Below are positions 34,444 through 43,072 of a stretch of DNA of 52,246 nucleotides, piece by piece. The DNA is from Rhodovulum sp. PH10 (GTDB lineage Bacteria > Pseudomonadota > Alphaproteobacteria > Rhizobiales > Xanthobacteraceae). Position numbers and translations under genes: made by a program. Location: positions 1-52,246 of the forward strand of contig NZ_AKZI01000063.1 of the NCBI RefSeq assembly GCF_000293785.1, read 5' to 3'. The notes under the pieces are model-generated. The model did no database searches, had not been told where the DNA came from, and saw only the letters and a list, made by a program, of their open reading frames with translations. Numbering within the stretch: position 1 is the stretch's first letter; each line of letters begins with the position of its first letter.

Positions 34444-36614
34444 GGCGCGGCTCCCTCCTGATCGGGATGCGGCCACACCTCGCACAACAGCGACTTGTAG
34501 CCGGGATGCCCCGAGACGGGGTCGAGATAGTCGGGGTCGATCAACTCGTTGGCGTCGGCGCCCGGATAGCCGTGGATCATGTTGACGACGCCGGGCGGCA
34601 CATATTCCGTCACGTTCGCCCGCACCCGTAGCGCGCCGCGCGGGGTCGAGACCTCGACCCACTGCATGTGCGTGATGCCGCGCGCTCCGGCGTCGACCGG
34701 ATTGATGTCGGCAGTCGGCTCGGGATGCAGCTTGCGCAGCCACGGCACGCGAAACGTGCGGGCGTGAATGAACATCGGCAGCCGCGTGCCGGTGGTGAAC
34801 ACCAGCGGATACTCTTTCGCGAGTTCGGGCGTCGCGACCGGGCTCTGCAAGGGCTCGCGATAGACCGGCAGCGCATCGAACCCCAGCTCGGCGAGGATCG
34901 TCGAGGAGAACTCCATCTTCTTGGTCGGCGTCGGGAACCCGTTCTTTTTGTACTTCTCGTAGGGCGTGGCGGGGCGGCCTTCGAGCACCATGCCGCCGGG
35001 ATGCGCCGCGAGCTCGGCGATCGACAGGCCGGCGGGCTGAAAGATCCATTCGAGGCAGGCGGCGTGACCCTGCGCCAGAAGCTCGTCCTCCGGCACCAGG
35101 CGTTTCGCGAGATCGAGAATGATGTCGATGTCGGGTCGCGACTGGCCGACCGGCGGCACCGCCTGCTCGGTCCAGATCGCGTGGCGGCTCGGGCTGATCG
35201 AGAACTCGTTGCGCTCTAAGGTGGAGCAGGCCGGCAGCACGATGTCGGCGAATTTCGCCGTCTCGGTCATGAACAGCTCGACGTCGACGAAGAAGTCGAG
35301 CGCCAGCAGCGCCTGCTTCGTCACCTCCGGGGCCGGCCACATCCGGTGGTTCAGGCCGAAGGCGAGGACCGAGCGGATCGGATAGGGTTTTCCGGTCAAA
35401 ATCTGCTCGGGCAGCGCCATCGCCTGCGCCTGCGGGATGATGCGGCTCCACACCGGAAAGCGATCCTGCCCGACCCGCGGCGCCATCTCCGACCACGGCT
35501 TCACCTGCTCGAAAGCGTGCTCGCGATGCGCGAGGCCGGACGGGCGGTAGTAGCTGGTCGGCACCGGATGGTTGCCACCCGGGCGGTCGAAGTTTCCGGT
35601 GAGGCCGATCAGCGCGGTGATCGCCCGGTGGTTCTGCACGCCGTTGGTGTGATGGATCGTCGTGCAGGCGCTGGTGACGATCGCCGCCGGCTTGGTGGTC
35701 GCATAGAGCCGCGCCGCCGCGACGATCTTCTCCTTCGGCACGCCGGTGATTTGCTCCGCGACCGCCGGCGGGAATTTGCTCGCATACTCACGATAATCGT
35801 CGAAGCCGTGCGTCCAATTCTCCACGAACGCGCGGTCGTGGAGATTCTCCTCGATGATCACGTGCGCCATGCTCAGCGCGAGCGCGCCGCAGGTGCCGGG
35901 CCGCAGTCGCAGATGAATGTCGGCGCGCTCGGCCGGCGGCGACAACATCGGGCCGACATCGATCAGCTTGGTGCCGCGATCGAGCGCATCGAAGGTGCGG
36001 TTGCCGAGCGGCGCCTGCGAGTAGAAGTGGTTGGTGCTCCAGTTGAGGATGCAGCGCGTGGTGTCGATCTCGGCGCCGCCCTGCTGGCCGAGCATATAGC
36101 CGTAGTTCAGGTAGCCGCCCATATTGGCGCCGACGAAGCAGGTGCTCGATTCGGTGCAGTAGTTCGGCGAGCCGAAGCCGTGCGTCAGCCGCTTGAGGAA
36201 GGGCCGCATCACCTTGGGGTAGCCGGCGAAGAAGACGACCGACTCCGGCCCGGACTCGGCCTTGAAGCCGGCGAGCCGCTCGGCGATGCGGTCGAGCGCC
36301 TCGTCCCACGAGATCGGCCGGAAGCGCCCCTCGCCGCGCTCACCGGTCCGCAACAGCGGCGTCTGCAGGCGGTCGGGGTTGTAGACCCACTGACGGCTCG
36401 CCGCGCCCTTCGAGCACAGCGTCCCGTCGTTGATCGGGCTGCCGCGCGAGCCCTCGACCTTGATCAGCCGGCCGTCCTTCACATGGGCGTCGACCAGGCA
36501 CTTGTACTCGCAGATCGAGCACAGCGTCTTTCTGATCACGATGCCGGTGTCGGGTCCGGGAATCTTGGCGGCGGCCAACGCGGCGCGCGCGTCCGGGCGT
36601 GTCGGGCTCGTCAT
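34440..36614 (-). CDS. Molybdopterin-dependent enzyme, acetylene-hydratase/transhydroxylase-like large subunit
   Basis: 724 residues. The N-terminal 4Fe-4S site is CSICEYKC...GTLCSKG (residues about 31-70). A Mo/W ligand Cys is likely in YCTESSTCFVGANMG. MGD-binding blocks include LNWSTNHFYSQAP, IDVGPMLSPPAERADIHLRL and the C-terminal molybdopterin domain from EYPLVFTTGTRLPMFIHART onward. There is no Tat signal, so it is cytoplasmic. The general layout and C-terminal blocks resemble the acetylene hydratase subgroup, which lies near transhydroxylases of phenol metabolism. Reaction unknown. A divergent IclR regulator suggests substrate-controlled expression and a catabolic role. Confidence 0.83.
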   Translation of the reverse strand: MTSPTRPDARAALAAAKIPGPDTGIVIRKTLCSICEYKCLVDAHVKDGRLIKVEGSRGSPINDGTLCSKGAASRQWVYNPDRLQTPLLRTGERGEGRFRPISWDEALDRIAERLAGFKAESGPESVVFFAGYPKVMRPFLKRLTHGFGSPNYCTESSTCFVGANMGGYLNYGYMLGQQGGAEIDTTRCILNWSTNHFYSQAPLGNRTFDALDRGTKLIDVGPMLSPPAERADIHLRLRPGTCGALALSMAHVIIEENLHDRAFVENWTHGFDDYREYASKFPPAVAEQITGVPKEKIVAAARLYATTKPAAIVTSACTTIHHTNGVQNHRAITALIGLTGNFDRPGGNHPVPTSYYRPSGLAHREHAFEQVKPWSEMAPRVGQDRFPVWSRIIPQAQAMALPEQILTGKPYPIRSVLAFGLNHRMWPAPEVTKQALLALDFFVDVELFMTETAKFADIVLPACSTLERNEFSISPSRHAIWTEQAVPPVGQSRPDIDIILDLAKRLVPEDELLAQGHAACLEWIFQPAGLSIAELAAHPGGMVLEGRPATPYEKYKKNGFPTPTKKMEFSSTILAELGFDALPVYREPLQSPVATPELAKEYPLVFTTGTRLPMFIHARTFRVPWLRKLHPEPTADINPVDAGARGITHMQWVEVSTPRGALRVRANVTEYVPPGVVNMIHGYPGADANELIDPDYLDPVSGHPGYKSLLCEVWPHPDQEGAAP

Positions 36615-36923
36615 GTCGGTCTCCGGCGCCCGGTCGCGAGGGCTGCCGGCCTCTCCAAGTCGGCCCGTCGCTCCGCTCGGGGGAGAGCACGAGAGCCGGC
36701 AGGCAAGGGTCCGCCGGGCGCGGCGAAGACCGCGCCGGAAGCCGATTTTTCGGCCTTTCGACGATTTCCCGTTGACCTGTCGAACCGCTCGCGCTCTAGT
36801 GGAGTAACGGCGTTACGGTAACGTCGTTACTATGTTTCCGAAGAGGCGGTGTCAAGCCGCCGCCGTGACAAGATCCACCGGGCGCGATACAGCCCGCGGG
36901 ACGGACGTCGAGCGGAGACGAGA
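36615..36923. other. Divergent promoter region of the molybdoenzyme and IclR genes
   Basis: 309 bases between the molybdopterin subunit gene (minus) and the IclR gene (plus). The regulator-proximal half carries the twin palindromes described next. The enzyme-proximal half holds the leader of the minus-strand operon. I see no gene. Confidence 0.65.
36804..36830. promoter_or_regulatory. Twin GTAACGNCGTTAC operator
   Basis: GTAACGGCGTTAC at 36804-36816 and GTAACGTCGTTAC at 36818-36830, each a perfect palindrome around one central base, separated by one G; the centres are 14 bases apart. They lie in the divergent gap, 94 bases before the IclR start and 190 before the molybdoenzyme start. The natural reading is an operator for the divergent IclR regulator. 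The motif is not one I recognise for a named regulator. Confidence 0.75.
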
Positions 36924-37793
36924 ATGAGCACGCCGGCAAGAACACCCGACCTCGAGGCGGCGGCGAGCGGTGGCGGGATTCTCGCGATTCACCGCGCGCT
37001 GCAGGTGATCGAGATCCTCGCGGAGGAGAACGGCGGCCTGTCGCTGTCGGAGATCGCCCGCCGGCTCGACGTCAACAAGCAGGTCGCGACCCGCATCACG
37101 GAAAGCCTCGAGGTGGCCGGCTTCATCTTCCGCCACCCGGCGTCTGACCAGCTGTTTCTCAGCTACCGCATCTGCAACATCGGCGAGCGGATGCTGCACA
37201 CCTCGCGGCTGCTCGAGCAGTGCAGCGCCATGCTGCGCGCACTCGCCGACGCCTCGGGCGAGCTCGCCCGCCTCGCGGTGGTGGAGAACGACGCGCTGTT
37301 CTGGGTGCTCGCCGCGGTGAGCGGCAAGCGGATGCTGCAGATCAACCCGCTCTACACGCCGAGCATCAAGCTGCACGGCACCGCGACCGGCAAGGCGTGG
37401 CTCGCCACCATGCCGGACGCGCGGGTGCGCGAGGTGGTGGCCGAGCCGAAGCTGAAGGCCTGGACCAAGAACACCATCACCGATCCCGACCGTTTGCTCG
37501 AGGAGCTCGCCGAGGTGCGCAAGCGCGGCTTCGCCATCACGCTCGAGGAGAGCGAGTCGGGGGTGAGCGCGGTCGCAGCCCCGATCGTGATCGACGACAT
37601 CGACCACCGCCCGCGCTGCGTCGGCATCGTCAGCCTCGCCGCGCCGACCCACCGAATGGGCCGCGAGGCTTTGATCGCCGCCGCACCGCTGGTGACGGAC
37701 GCCGCGGGCCGCGCCGCCCGCATGTGGCCGATCACCGCGCTCGAGCACGTGCGGGCGGAGCTGTCGGGCAGCGTCCGGCTGGAGATTTTGTGA
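36924..37793 (+). CDS. IclR-family transcriptional regulator
   Basis: 289 residues from ATG 36924, with CGGAGACGAGA upstream. Winged helix: LAIHRALQVIEILAEENGG, LSEIARRLDVNKQVATRITESLEVAGF. The effector domain includes LARLAVVENDALFWVLAAV, HGTATGKAWLATMPD and RKRGFAITLEESESGVSAVAAPI. Divergent from the molybdoenzyme operon with a twin palindrome between, so it most likely controls that operon. The ligand is unknown. It could also control the downstream alcohol dehydrogenase, but that gene has a different palindrome in front. Confidence 0.87.
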   Translation: MSTPARTPDLEAAASGGGILAIHRALQVIEILAEENGGLSLSEIARRLDVNKQVATRITESLEVAGFIFRHPASDQLFLSYRICNIGERMLHTSRLLEQCSAMLRALADASGELARLAVVENDALFWVLAAVSGKRMLQINPLYTPSIKLHGTATGKAWLATMPDARVREVVAEPKLKAWTKNTITDPDRLLEELAEVRKRGFAITLEESESGVSAVAAPIVIDDIDHRPRCVGIVSLAAPTHRMGREALIAAAPLVTDAAGRAARMWPITALEHVRAELSGSVRLEIL

Positions 37794-37919
37794 GAGCGCG
37801 AGCCCGGCCGTAATCCGCAGGGTCGGACGGGGCACACCGTTCGGTCGGAGACCCGCTGCTGCCCCGCGCATGGCGTGCGACCGCCGCGACCCGATCCGCC
37901 ACCACCGAAATTCCGCGCA

Positions 37920-37944
37920 ACGACGTCCATGATGTGGACGTCGT
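37920..37944. promoter_or_regulatory. TGTCCA-N5-TGGACA-type operator upstream of the alcohol dehydrogenase
   Basis: ACGACGTCCA (37920-37929), TGATG, TGGACGTCGT (37935-37944): perfect 10-bp arms. The core CGTCCA-TGATG-TGGACG matches the palindromes at 44570-44586 and 50354-50370 in length and inner sequence. It lies 110 bases before the alcohol dehydrogenase start. Likely target of the IclR regulator encoded at 44580-45407. Confidence 0.7.
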
Positions 37945-38053
37945 CCGCCGGATTCGATTGAAGGACACCTCACCGGGGGACAGCCTCGTCAACCGACATG
38001 CGGCCTGTCCGCGCCGTTCGAGCCTTGCCTCGACAGAGATGAGGGAGCTTCCC

Positions 38054-39202
38054 GTGACGACGAGCTTTTCTCTATTCACCAAGATTGTCTCGGGTAGAGG
38101 AACCATCCACGACATCCCGAAGGAGCTGAAAGGCATCGATGCCGACAGCGTCCTGATCGTCACCGACCCCGGCTTGTCCAAGACCGAAATCCCCGGCCGG
38201 ATCGCCGAGGTTCTGATCGCCGCCGGTGTGCGCGTCGAGATCTACGGCGCGGTCGAGCCGGACCCCAGCATCAGAACCGCTCGCGCGGTGGCCGACGCGG
38301 CACTGTCCGCCGGCGCAAAAGCCCTGATCGGGCTCGGCGGCGGCAGCTCCATCGATGCGGCGAAGGCCGGCGCGCTTCTCGCCACCCACACGGGCCAGCT
38401 GAGAGATTTCGCCGGCGTGGACAAGGTGCCCGCCCCCATCCTGCCGGTGATCGCCGTGCCGACGACCGCCGGCACCGGCAGCGAGGTGACGATCTTCTCC
38501 GTCGTGAGTGATCCCGATCACGACGAGAAATTCACCGTCGCCAGCCGACATCTCGCGCCACGGATCGCCGTCCTCGATCCCGAATGCACGGTGAAGCTGC
38601 CGCCGAGCGTGACCGCGATGACCGGCATGGATGCGTTGACCCACGCGGTCGAAGCCGCGTCCTCGAAAATCGCGCAGCCGGTCACCGACGCTCTGGCGAT
38701 CTCCGCCGTCCGGCTGATCTTCACGTCGCTCGCCAAGGCGGTCCAGGACGGCACCAGCCTCGTGGACCGGGAAAACATGCTCCAGGCGGCGTTCCTTGCC
38801 GGCGCCGCCTTCAACTCCGCCTATCTCGGCGTGTGTCATGCCCTGGCGAGCCCTCTGGGCGGTCATTTTCACATCCCGCACGGGCTGGCCAACGCCATCG
38901 TCCTGCCGCACGTGATGGACTTCAACGTCGCGGCCGCGATGGACAAATATGCCGCCGTCGCGGTCGGGGCCGGCCTGTGCCCGCCCGGCGCGCATCCCCG
39001 AGCGGCGGCCCAGACGCTGATCGACGCGGTCCGCACGCTGCAGCGGGACATCGGCACTCCGATCCGTCTGCGCGACGCCGGAGCGAAGGAAGACATCCTG
39101 CCCTTGGTGGCGAGAGACGGGCTGAAGAGCATCCAATTGCGGTTCAACCCGCGTCCCGCGGCCGAAGCACAGATGCTCGCCGTGCTGAAGGCCGCCTACT
39201 GA
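38054..39202 (+). CDS. Iron-containing alcohol dehydrogenase
   Basis: 382 residues from GTG 38054, with GAGGGAG six bases upstream; an in-frame ATG at 38039 sits before that ribosome site and is less likely. Group III ADH features: IGLGGGSSIDAAKAGALLA, VPTTAGTGSEVT, metal ligands D and H in TGMDALTHAVEA, H in GVCHALAS and H in IPHGLANAIVLPHV. The second His of the usual HAMAH motif is Ser here (CHALASPLGG). The likely substrate is a hydroxy acid or aldehyde of the adjacent pathway, for example a 4-hydroxybutyrate/succinic semialdehyde-type pair, but this is inference. Confidence 0.88.
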   Translation: MTTSFSLFTKIVSGRGTIHDIPKELKGIDADSVLIVTDPGLSKTEIPGRIAEVLIAAGVRVEIYGAVEPDPSIRTARAVADAALSAGAKALIGLGGGSSIDAAKAGALLATHTGQLRDFAGVDKVPAPILPVIAVPTTAGTGSEVTIFSVVSDPDHDEKFTVASRHLAPRIAVLDPECTVKLPPSVTAMTGMDALTHAVEAASSKIAQPVTDALAISAVRLIFTSLAKAVQDGTSLVDRENMLQAAFLAGAAFNSAYLGVCHALASPLGGHFHIPHGLANAIVLPHVMDFNVAAAMDKYAAVAVGAGLCPPGAHPRAAAQTLIDAVRTLQRDIGTPIRLRDAGAKEDILPLVARDGLKSIQLRFNPRPAAEAQMLAVLKAAY

Positions 39203-39215
39203 CGACGATCGCGAC

Positions 39216-39247
39216 CCGAGATCGTGAGCCGCCGCCCACGGTCTCGG
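39216..39247. terminator. Stem-loop after the alcohol dehydrogenase gene
   Basis: CCGAGATCGTG (39216-39226) and CACGGTCTCGG (39237-39247) pair over 11 positions with one G-T mismatch, loop of ten bases, starting 14 bases after the stop codon. No U-tract. The remaining bases to the convergent flavoprotein gene (to 39498) show no gene. Confidence 0.5.
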
Positions 39248-39498
39248 ATCGCTCGGTCGCTCGCCCGTGAACGGCTTTGCCAACCGCGCCGCTGCACGAC
39301 TGCCGTGCGGGGCGCTGCCGGCGGCGGCACCTCGACCGACCCGACCGTTCTCACTCGCCGTTCTTCAGCCTTTTGGAAACGTCTTCGACGTCACGGCGCG
39401 ACGAACGCGCGAGCACACTCTTCGCCGCGCAGAACGCGCAGCGTTCCGAGCGCCAGCGCCTCCAGCTCGTTCTCGCCGTCGCTCGAAACCGTCACGTC

Positions 39499-41514
39499 CT
39501 AAATGCCCCGCGCCACCTCGAAGGCATCCCAGATCGCATACATGATGTTCGACACCCGCCTCGCGTCGCCGATGCGATAGAGCTCCAGGCCGTCGTCCTG
39601 CAGCGCGTCGAACAGCGACGTGTTCGCGTCGTAGCCCACGGCGAGGATCACCGAATCGGTCGCGATCGTCTCTTCCACGCCGTCCTTCGCCACGATCAGG
39701 TTGCGCCCGGCGACGCGAACCGCCTTGGTGCCGGTGCGAATATCGACGCCGTGGAAGCGCAGGAGATCGGCCAGCATGTCGCGATTGGCGTGACAGAGCG
39801 GACCACCGAGCGTCAGAATGTCGTTCAACGTCTCGACGATCGTCACCCGCCTGCCCTGTCTCACGAGCATCAGCGCCGTCTCGCAGCCGACCAGCCCGCC
39901 GCCGATGATCACGGTGGCGTCTCCGGCCTCGGCCCTTCCGGTCAGCACGTCCGCCGCGACATGCACGTTGTCGTCGCATCCCAGGCTGAAACGCTTCGGC
40001 GTGGAGCCGGTCGCGACGATCACCGCATCGGCTTTCGCCGCCCGCACCATGTCCGCAGTCGCCTCGGTCGAGCGCCTCACGGCCACGTTCAGCGTGGCGA
40101 GCTCCTGTTCGTACCAGGCGACCAAGGCCCGGTCGTCCTCCTTGAAGTCCGGAGCGCCGCCGGGGATCAGATGTCCCCCCAGCCGCCCGCTCCTTTCGAG
40201 CAGCTCGACCTCGTGCCCCCGCAGCGCCAGAACGCGGGCGCTCTCGCACCCGGCGACGCCACCGCCGATCACCATCACCTTCTTTTTCTTCACCGCGGGC
40301 GTGAGCGCATATTCTCGCTCTCTTCCGGCGCTCGGATTGACCGCACAGGATATCGTCAGGAACGCCTTCAGCCGTCCCATGCACGCCTCGTGACAAGACA
40401 GGCAGGGGCGTATCGTCTCGCGCTTCCCGGTTCTGATCTTTTCGACGAGCCGCGGATCGGCCAGCAGCGGGCGCGCGAGCCCGATCATGTCGGTCTGACG
40501 GTTCTCGATCGCCGCACGGGCGAGCTCCGGATCGTCCATCCGCCCGGCGGTGATGACCGGAATGCTCACGACCGCCTTGACCTCCGCATTGAACGGCAGC
40601 GGCAGTCCCTTCTTCTGGTACATCGGCGGATGACTCCAGTACCAGGAGTCGTAGCTGCCGACGTCGGAGTCCAACGCGTCGTACCCCGCTTTCTCGAGCA
40701 GCCTCGCCACGTCGAGTCCCTCGGGCAGGTCACGACCCAGCTCGGTGAACTCCTCACCCGGCACGACGCCGTGGCCGAGCTGCTTGATGAAGCTCTTCGG
40801 GCTGTATCGCATCACGACCGGAAACGCACTTCCGCACGCCTTCTTGATTCCCTGGACGATCTCCACCGCCATGCGCAGCCTGTTCTCGCGACTTCCGCCG
40901 TATTTGTCGGTGCGATCGTTGAACAGCGCCATCGCGAACTGATCGATCAGATACCCCTCGTGCATCGCGTGGATTTCCACCCCGTCGAATCCGGAGCGTA
41001 GGGCGATGACGGCGGCATCGATCGTCTTGGCGACGATCCGCTCGACCTCGTCCGTGCTCAGCGCGCGACACATCAATCCATCGATCCATCGATGAGGAAC
41101 GACCGATGGCCCGATGGGCGCCTCGCCCGGCGCGACGCGGCTCGATACGCGGCCGAAGCCGGCGGAAATCTGCAGGAAGATTTTGGCGTCGTAGGCGTGC
41201 ACCCGCTCGGTCAGCGTTCGCGCCATCCTGATGAAGAGCATCGGATTGGCGGTCGGACAGGGCATCGCCCCTCTCGTGTGCTTCTCGACCTCGTTCTCCA
41301 CGAAGTTCATGCCGGTGACGATCAGACCGACACCACCTCTGGCGCGTTCCACATAGAACTCGATTCCGCGTTCCGTGAACGCACCGTCGGCGTCACACAA
41401 TCCGGCAGGCCCCATCGGCGCCATGACGAAGCGGTTCTTGACGAGGCACTGCCCGATCGCGATCGGCTCGAACAATTTCTGAAACGATTTGGTCATCGGA
41501 TGCGTCGTATTCAT
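39499..41514 (-). CDS. Old Yellow Enzyme/2,4-dienoyl-CoA reductase-like flavoprotein
   Basis: 671 residues from ATG 41514. Another ATG six codons on, and an earlier one, are possible. The N-terminal TIM barrel is OYE-type: LFEPIAIGQCLVKNRFVMAPMG, GFDGVEIHAMHEGYLIDQF, NDRTDKYGGSRENRLR, GLARPLLADPRLVEKI. The 4Fe-4S site follows (RPCLSCHEACMGR...ISCAVNP). The C-terminal half is an FAD/NAD(P)H module (VMVIGGGVAGCESARVLALRG, ATVIIGGGLVGCETALMLV). This is the FadH/BaiCD/trimethylamine dehydrogenase architecture, which reduces conjugated C=C bonds or demethylates amines. It is followed 30 bases upstream by the MFS gene; same operon. Confidence 0.88.
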   Translation of the reverse strand: MNTTHPMTKSFQKLFEPIAIGQCLVKNRFVMAPMGPAGLCDADGAFTERGIEFYVERARGGVGLIVTGMNFVENEVEKHTRGAMPCPTANPMLFIRMARTLTERVHAYDAKIFLQISAGFGRVSSRVAPGEAPIGPSVVPHRWIDGLMCRALSTDEVERIVAKTIDAAVIALRSGFDGVEIHAMHEGYLIDQFAMALFNDRTDKYGGSRENRLRMAVEIVQGIKKACGSAFPVVMRYSPKSFIKQLGHGVVPGEEFTELGRDLPEGLDVARLLEKAGYDALDSDVGSYDSWYWSHPPMYQKKGLPLPFNAEVKAVVSIPVITAGRMDDPELARAAIENRQTDMIGLARPLLADPRLVEKIRTGKRETIRPCLSCHEACMGRLKAFLTISCAVNPSAGREREYALTPAVKKKKVMVIGGGVAGCESARVLALRGHEVELLERSGRLGGHLIPGGAPDFKEDDRALVAWYEQELATLNVAVRRSTEATADMVRAAKADAVIVATGSTPKRFSLGCDDNVHVAADVLTGRAEAGDATVIIGGGLVGCETALMLVRQGRRVTIVETLNDILTLGGPLCHANRDMLADLLRFHGVDIRTGTKAVRVAGRNLIVAKDGVEETIATDSVILAVGYDANTSLFDALQDDGLELYRIGDARRVSNIMYAIWDAFEVARGI

Positions 41515-41544
41515 ATCATTTCTGACGTTGGCGTTTCGCAAGCG

Positions 41545-42846
41545 TCAGTATTTCCTGATGGTCAGCGTCAGGGCGCAGATCAGGCCGAGAACCGCGAAGC
41601 CGACCATGCTCATCAGACCGCCGGTATAGTGTCCGGTCAGATGAATCAGGTAGCCGATGACGGTCGGCATCAACGCGCCCACGCCGACCGATATTCCGTT
41701 CAGGAACCCGGAACCGGCGCTCACGGCGTCCCGCGGCACGATCTTGCCGACCAGCGACCATGTCGTCGGCATCCCGAAGCCGCCGCCGACCGCACCGGCA
41801 ACCGCGATCGCGACAGCGGCGATGGTGTTGTCGGCCACCTGCGAGCTGAGAAAGATACCGCCGCCGTAGCCGAGCATGGCCACCATCTGGAACGGTGCCC
41901 GGCGCCCGACCTTGTCGGACCAGGTGCCGACCACCAGGATGGTCGCCGCGGCGCCGACCCAGGTCATCGCCGTGTAGTTGCCCATCGCCGCCCACGAGAA
42001 GCCACGAGCGACCTTGAGGTAGGACGGCAGCCACGTCAGCAGCCCCCAGAAGATGGCGCACTGGCAGCAGTAGTACACCGTCAGGATCCAGTAGTCCGGA
42101 TCGGACAGCACCATTTTCAGGCCGTGCTTGAAGCTCTTCTTCTTGTCGGAGGTGGTCTGCTCGGCCTCGTCGCGGCCGCCGTGAATGAACGCCAGCTCCG
42201 CCTTGTTGACCCACTTCGCGCGATCGGGCGTATCGGGAGCGAACCGCCAGATCACGACGGCCATGAACGCGCTCACCGCGGCGAGTGTATAGAACGTCGC
42301 CTGCCAGCCCCAATGGGTGACGATGAAGGCGAACAGAGGAACAGACAGCGCCGGCCCCAGCTTCGGACCGAGCAGCCAGATTCCGTTCGCCCGTCCCTGC
42401 TCGGTGGCGGGAAACCAGTTGCTGACGTACTTCGCCTGCATCGGCCAGTGCAGCCCCTCGCCGACGCCCAGCAACGCGCGGGACCCGAGCAGGACCGCGA
42501 ACGTTCCGGCGAGCGGCCCGATCAGCATGGAGAGCGCCCACAGCAGGATCGCCGCACAGATCATCTTGCGCGGTCCGTAGATGTCCCCGAACGAGCTGAA
42601 CACGAAGCTGGACAGTCCGTATCCGATCGTGAAGACGGACATCAGAAGCCCCATCTTCACGGTGTCGCCCTGGATTCCCATCGATGCGAGAAACACCGGA
42701 TCGGCGATCAGCACCGAGACGTTGAGCCTGTCGAAATAGGAGACGGTGCAGATCACCAACAGGAGACTCGGTATGACCCAGCGGTATCTGGTCGGCTTTT
42801 CCGAACCGGCGACGGAGCCGACATTGGCAACGCTATCGGTAGACAT
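41545..42846 (-). CDS. MFS transporter, anion:cation symporter family
   Basis: 433 residues with twelve predicted membrane spans. RYRWVIPSLLLVICTVSYFDRLNVSVL is the typical first span of the ACS family (phthalate, tartrate, glucarate and galactonate permeases), and ALLGVGEGLHWPMQAKYVSNWFPATEQGRANG is the family's signature after helix 4. The substrate is therefore probably an organic anion, plausibly an aromatic or dicarboxylic acid that feeds the neighbouring enzymes. It is the first gene of the pair with the flavoprotein. Confidence 0.87.
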   Translation of the reverse strand: MSTDSVANVGSVAGSEKPTRYRWVIPSLLLVICTVSYFDRLNVSVLIADPVFLASMGIQGDTVKMGLLMSVFTIGYGLSSFVFSSFGDIYGPRKMICAAILLWALSMLIGPLAGTFAVLLGSRALLGVGEGLHWPMQAKYVSNWFPATEQGRANGIWLLGPKLGPALSVPLFAFIVTHWGWQATFYTLAAVSAFMAVVIWRFAPDTPDRAKWVNKAELAFIHGGRDEAEQTTSDKKKSFKHGLKMVLSDPDYWILTVYYCCQCAIFWGLLTWLPSYLKVARGFSWAAMGNYTAMTWVGAAATILVVGTWSDKVGRRAPFQMVAMLGYGGGIFLSSQVADNTIAAVAIAVAGAVGGGFGMPTTWSLVGKIVPRDAVSAGSGFLNGISVGVGALMPTVIGYLIHLTGHYTGGLMSMVGFAVLGLICALTLTIRKY

Positions 42847-42899
42847 CCTACACCTCCGCGTTCCGCATCGGGTCGACGATGCGACCGCACATCAGTTGT

Positions 42900-42910
42900 T
42901 GTCCGTATTA
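42900..42910. promoter_or_regulatory. Half-site of the TGTCCA operator upstream of the MFS gene
   Basis: TGTCCGTATTA matches the first eleven bases of the operator at 44570 (TGTCCATATTA) with one mismatch, but the second arm (CCTCTG) is not complementary. It lies 54 bases upstream of the MFS start in a 226-base gap that otherwise shows no gene. A weak or half site for the same regulator. Confidence 0.35.
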
Positions 42911-43072
42911 CCTCTGAATTCAGTCGTCGGATCGTGGGGTCGACGTCGTCTTTCGTCCGAGACGGCGAGGGCGATCGAGGCTTGCGGCAAAGGTCGCCCT
43001 ACGCGCTTCGGTGTTCGGCCCGACGTCGACCTGCGGGGGTATCCGATCGGATGAGCGGGGATTTCTCCCCGC

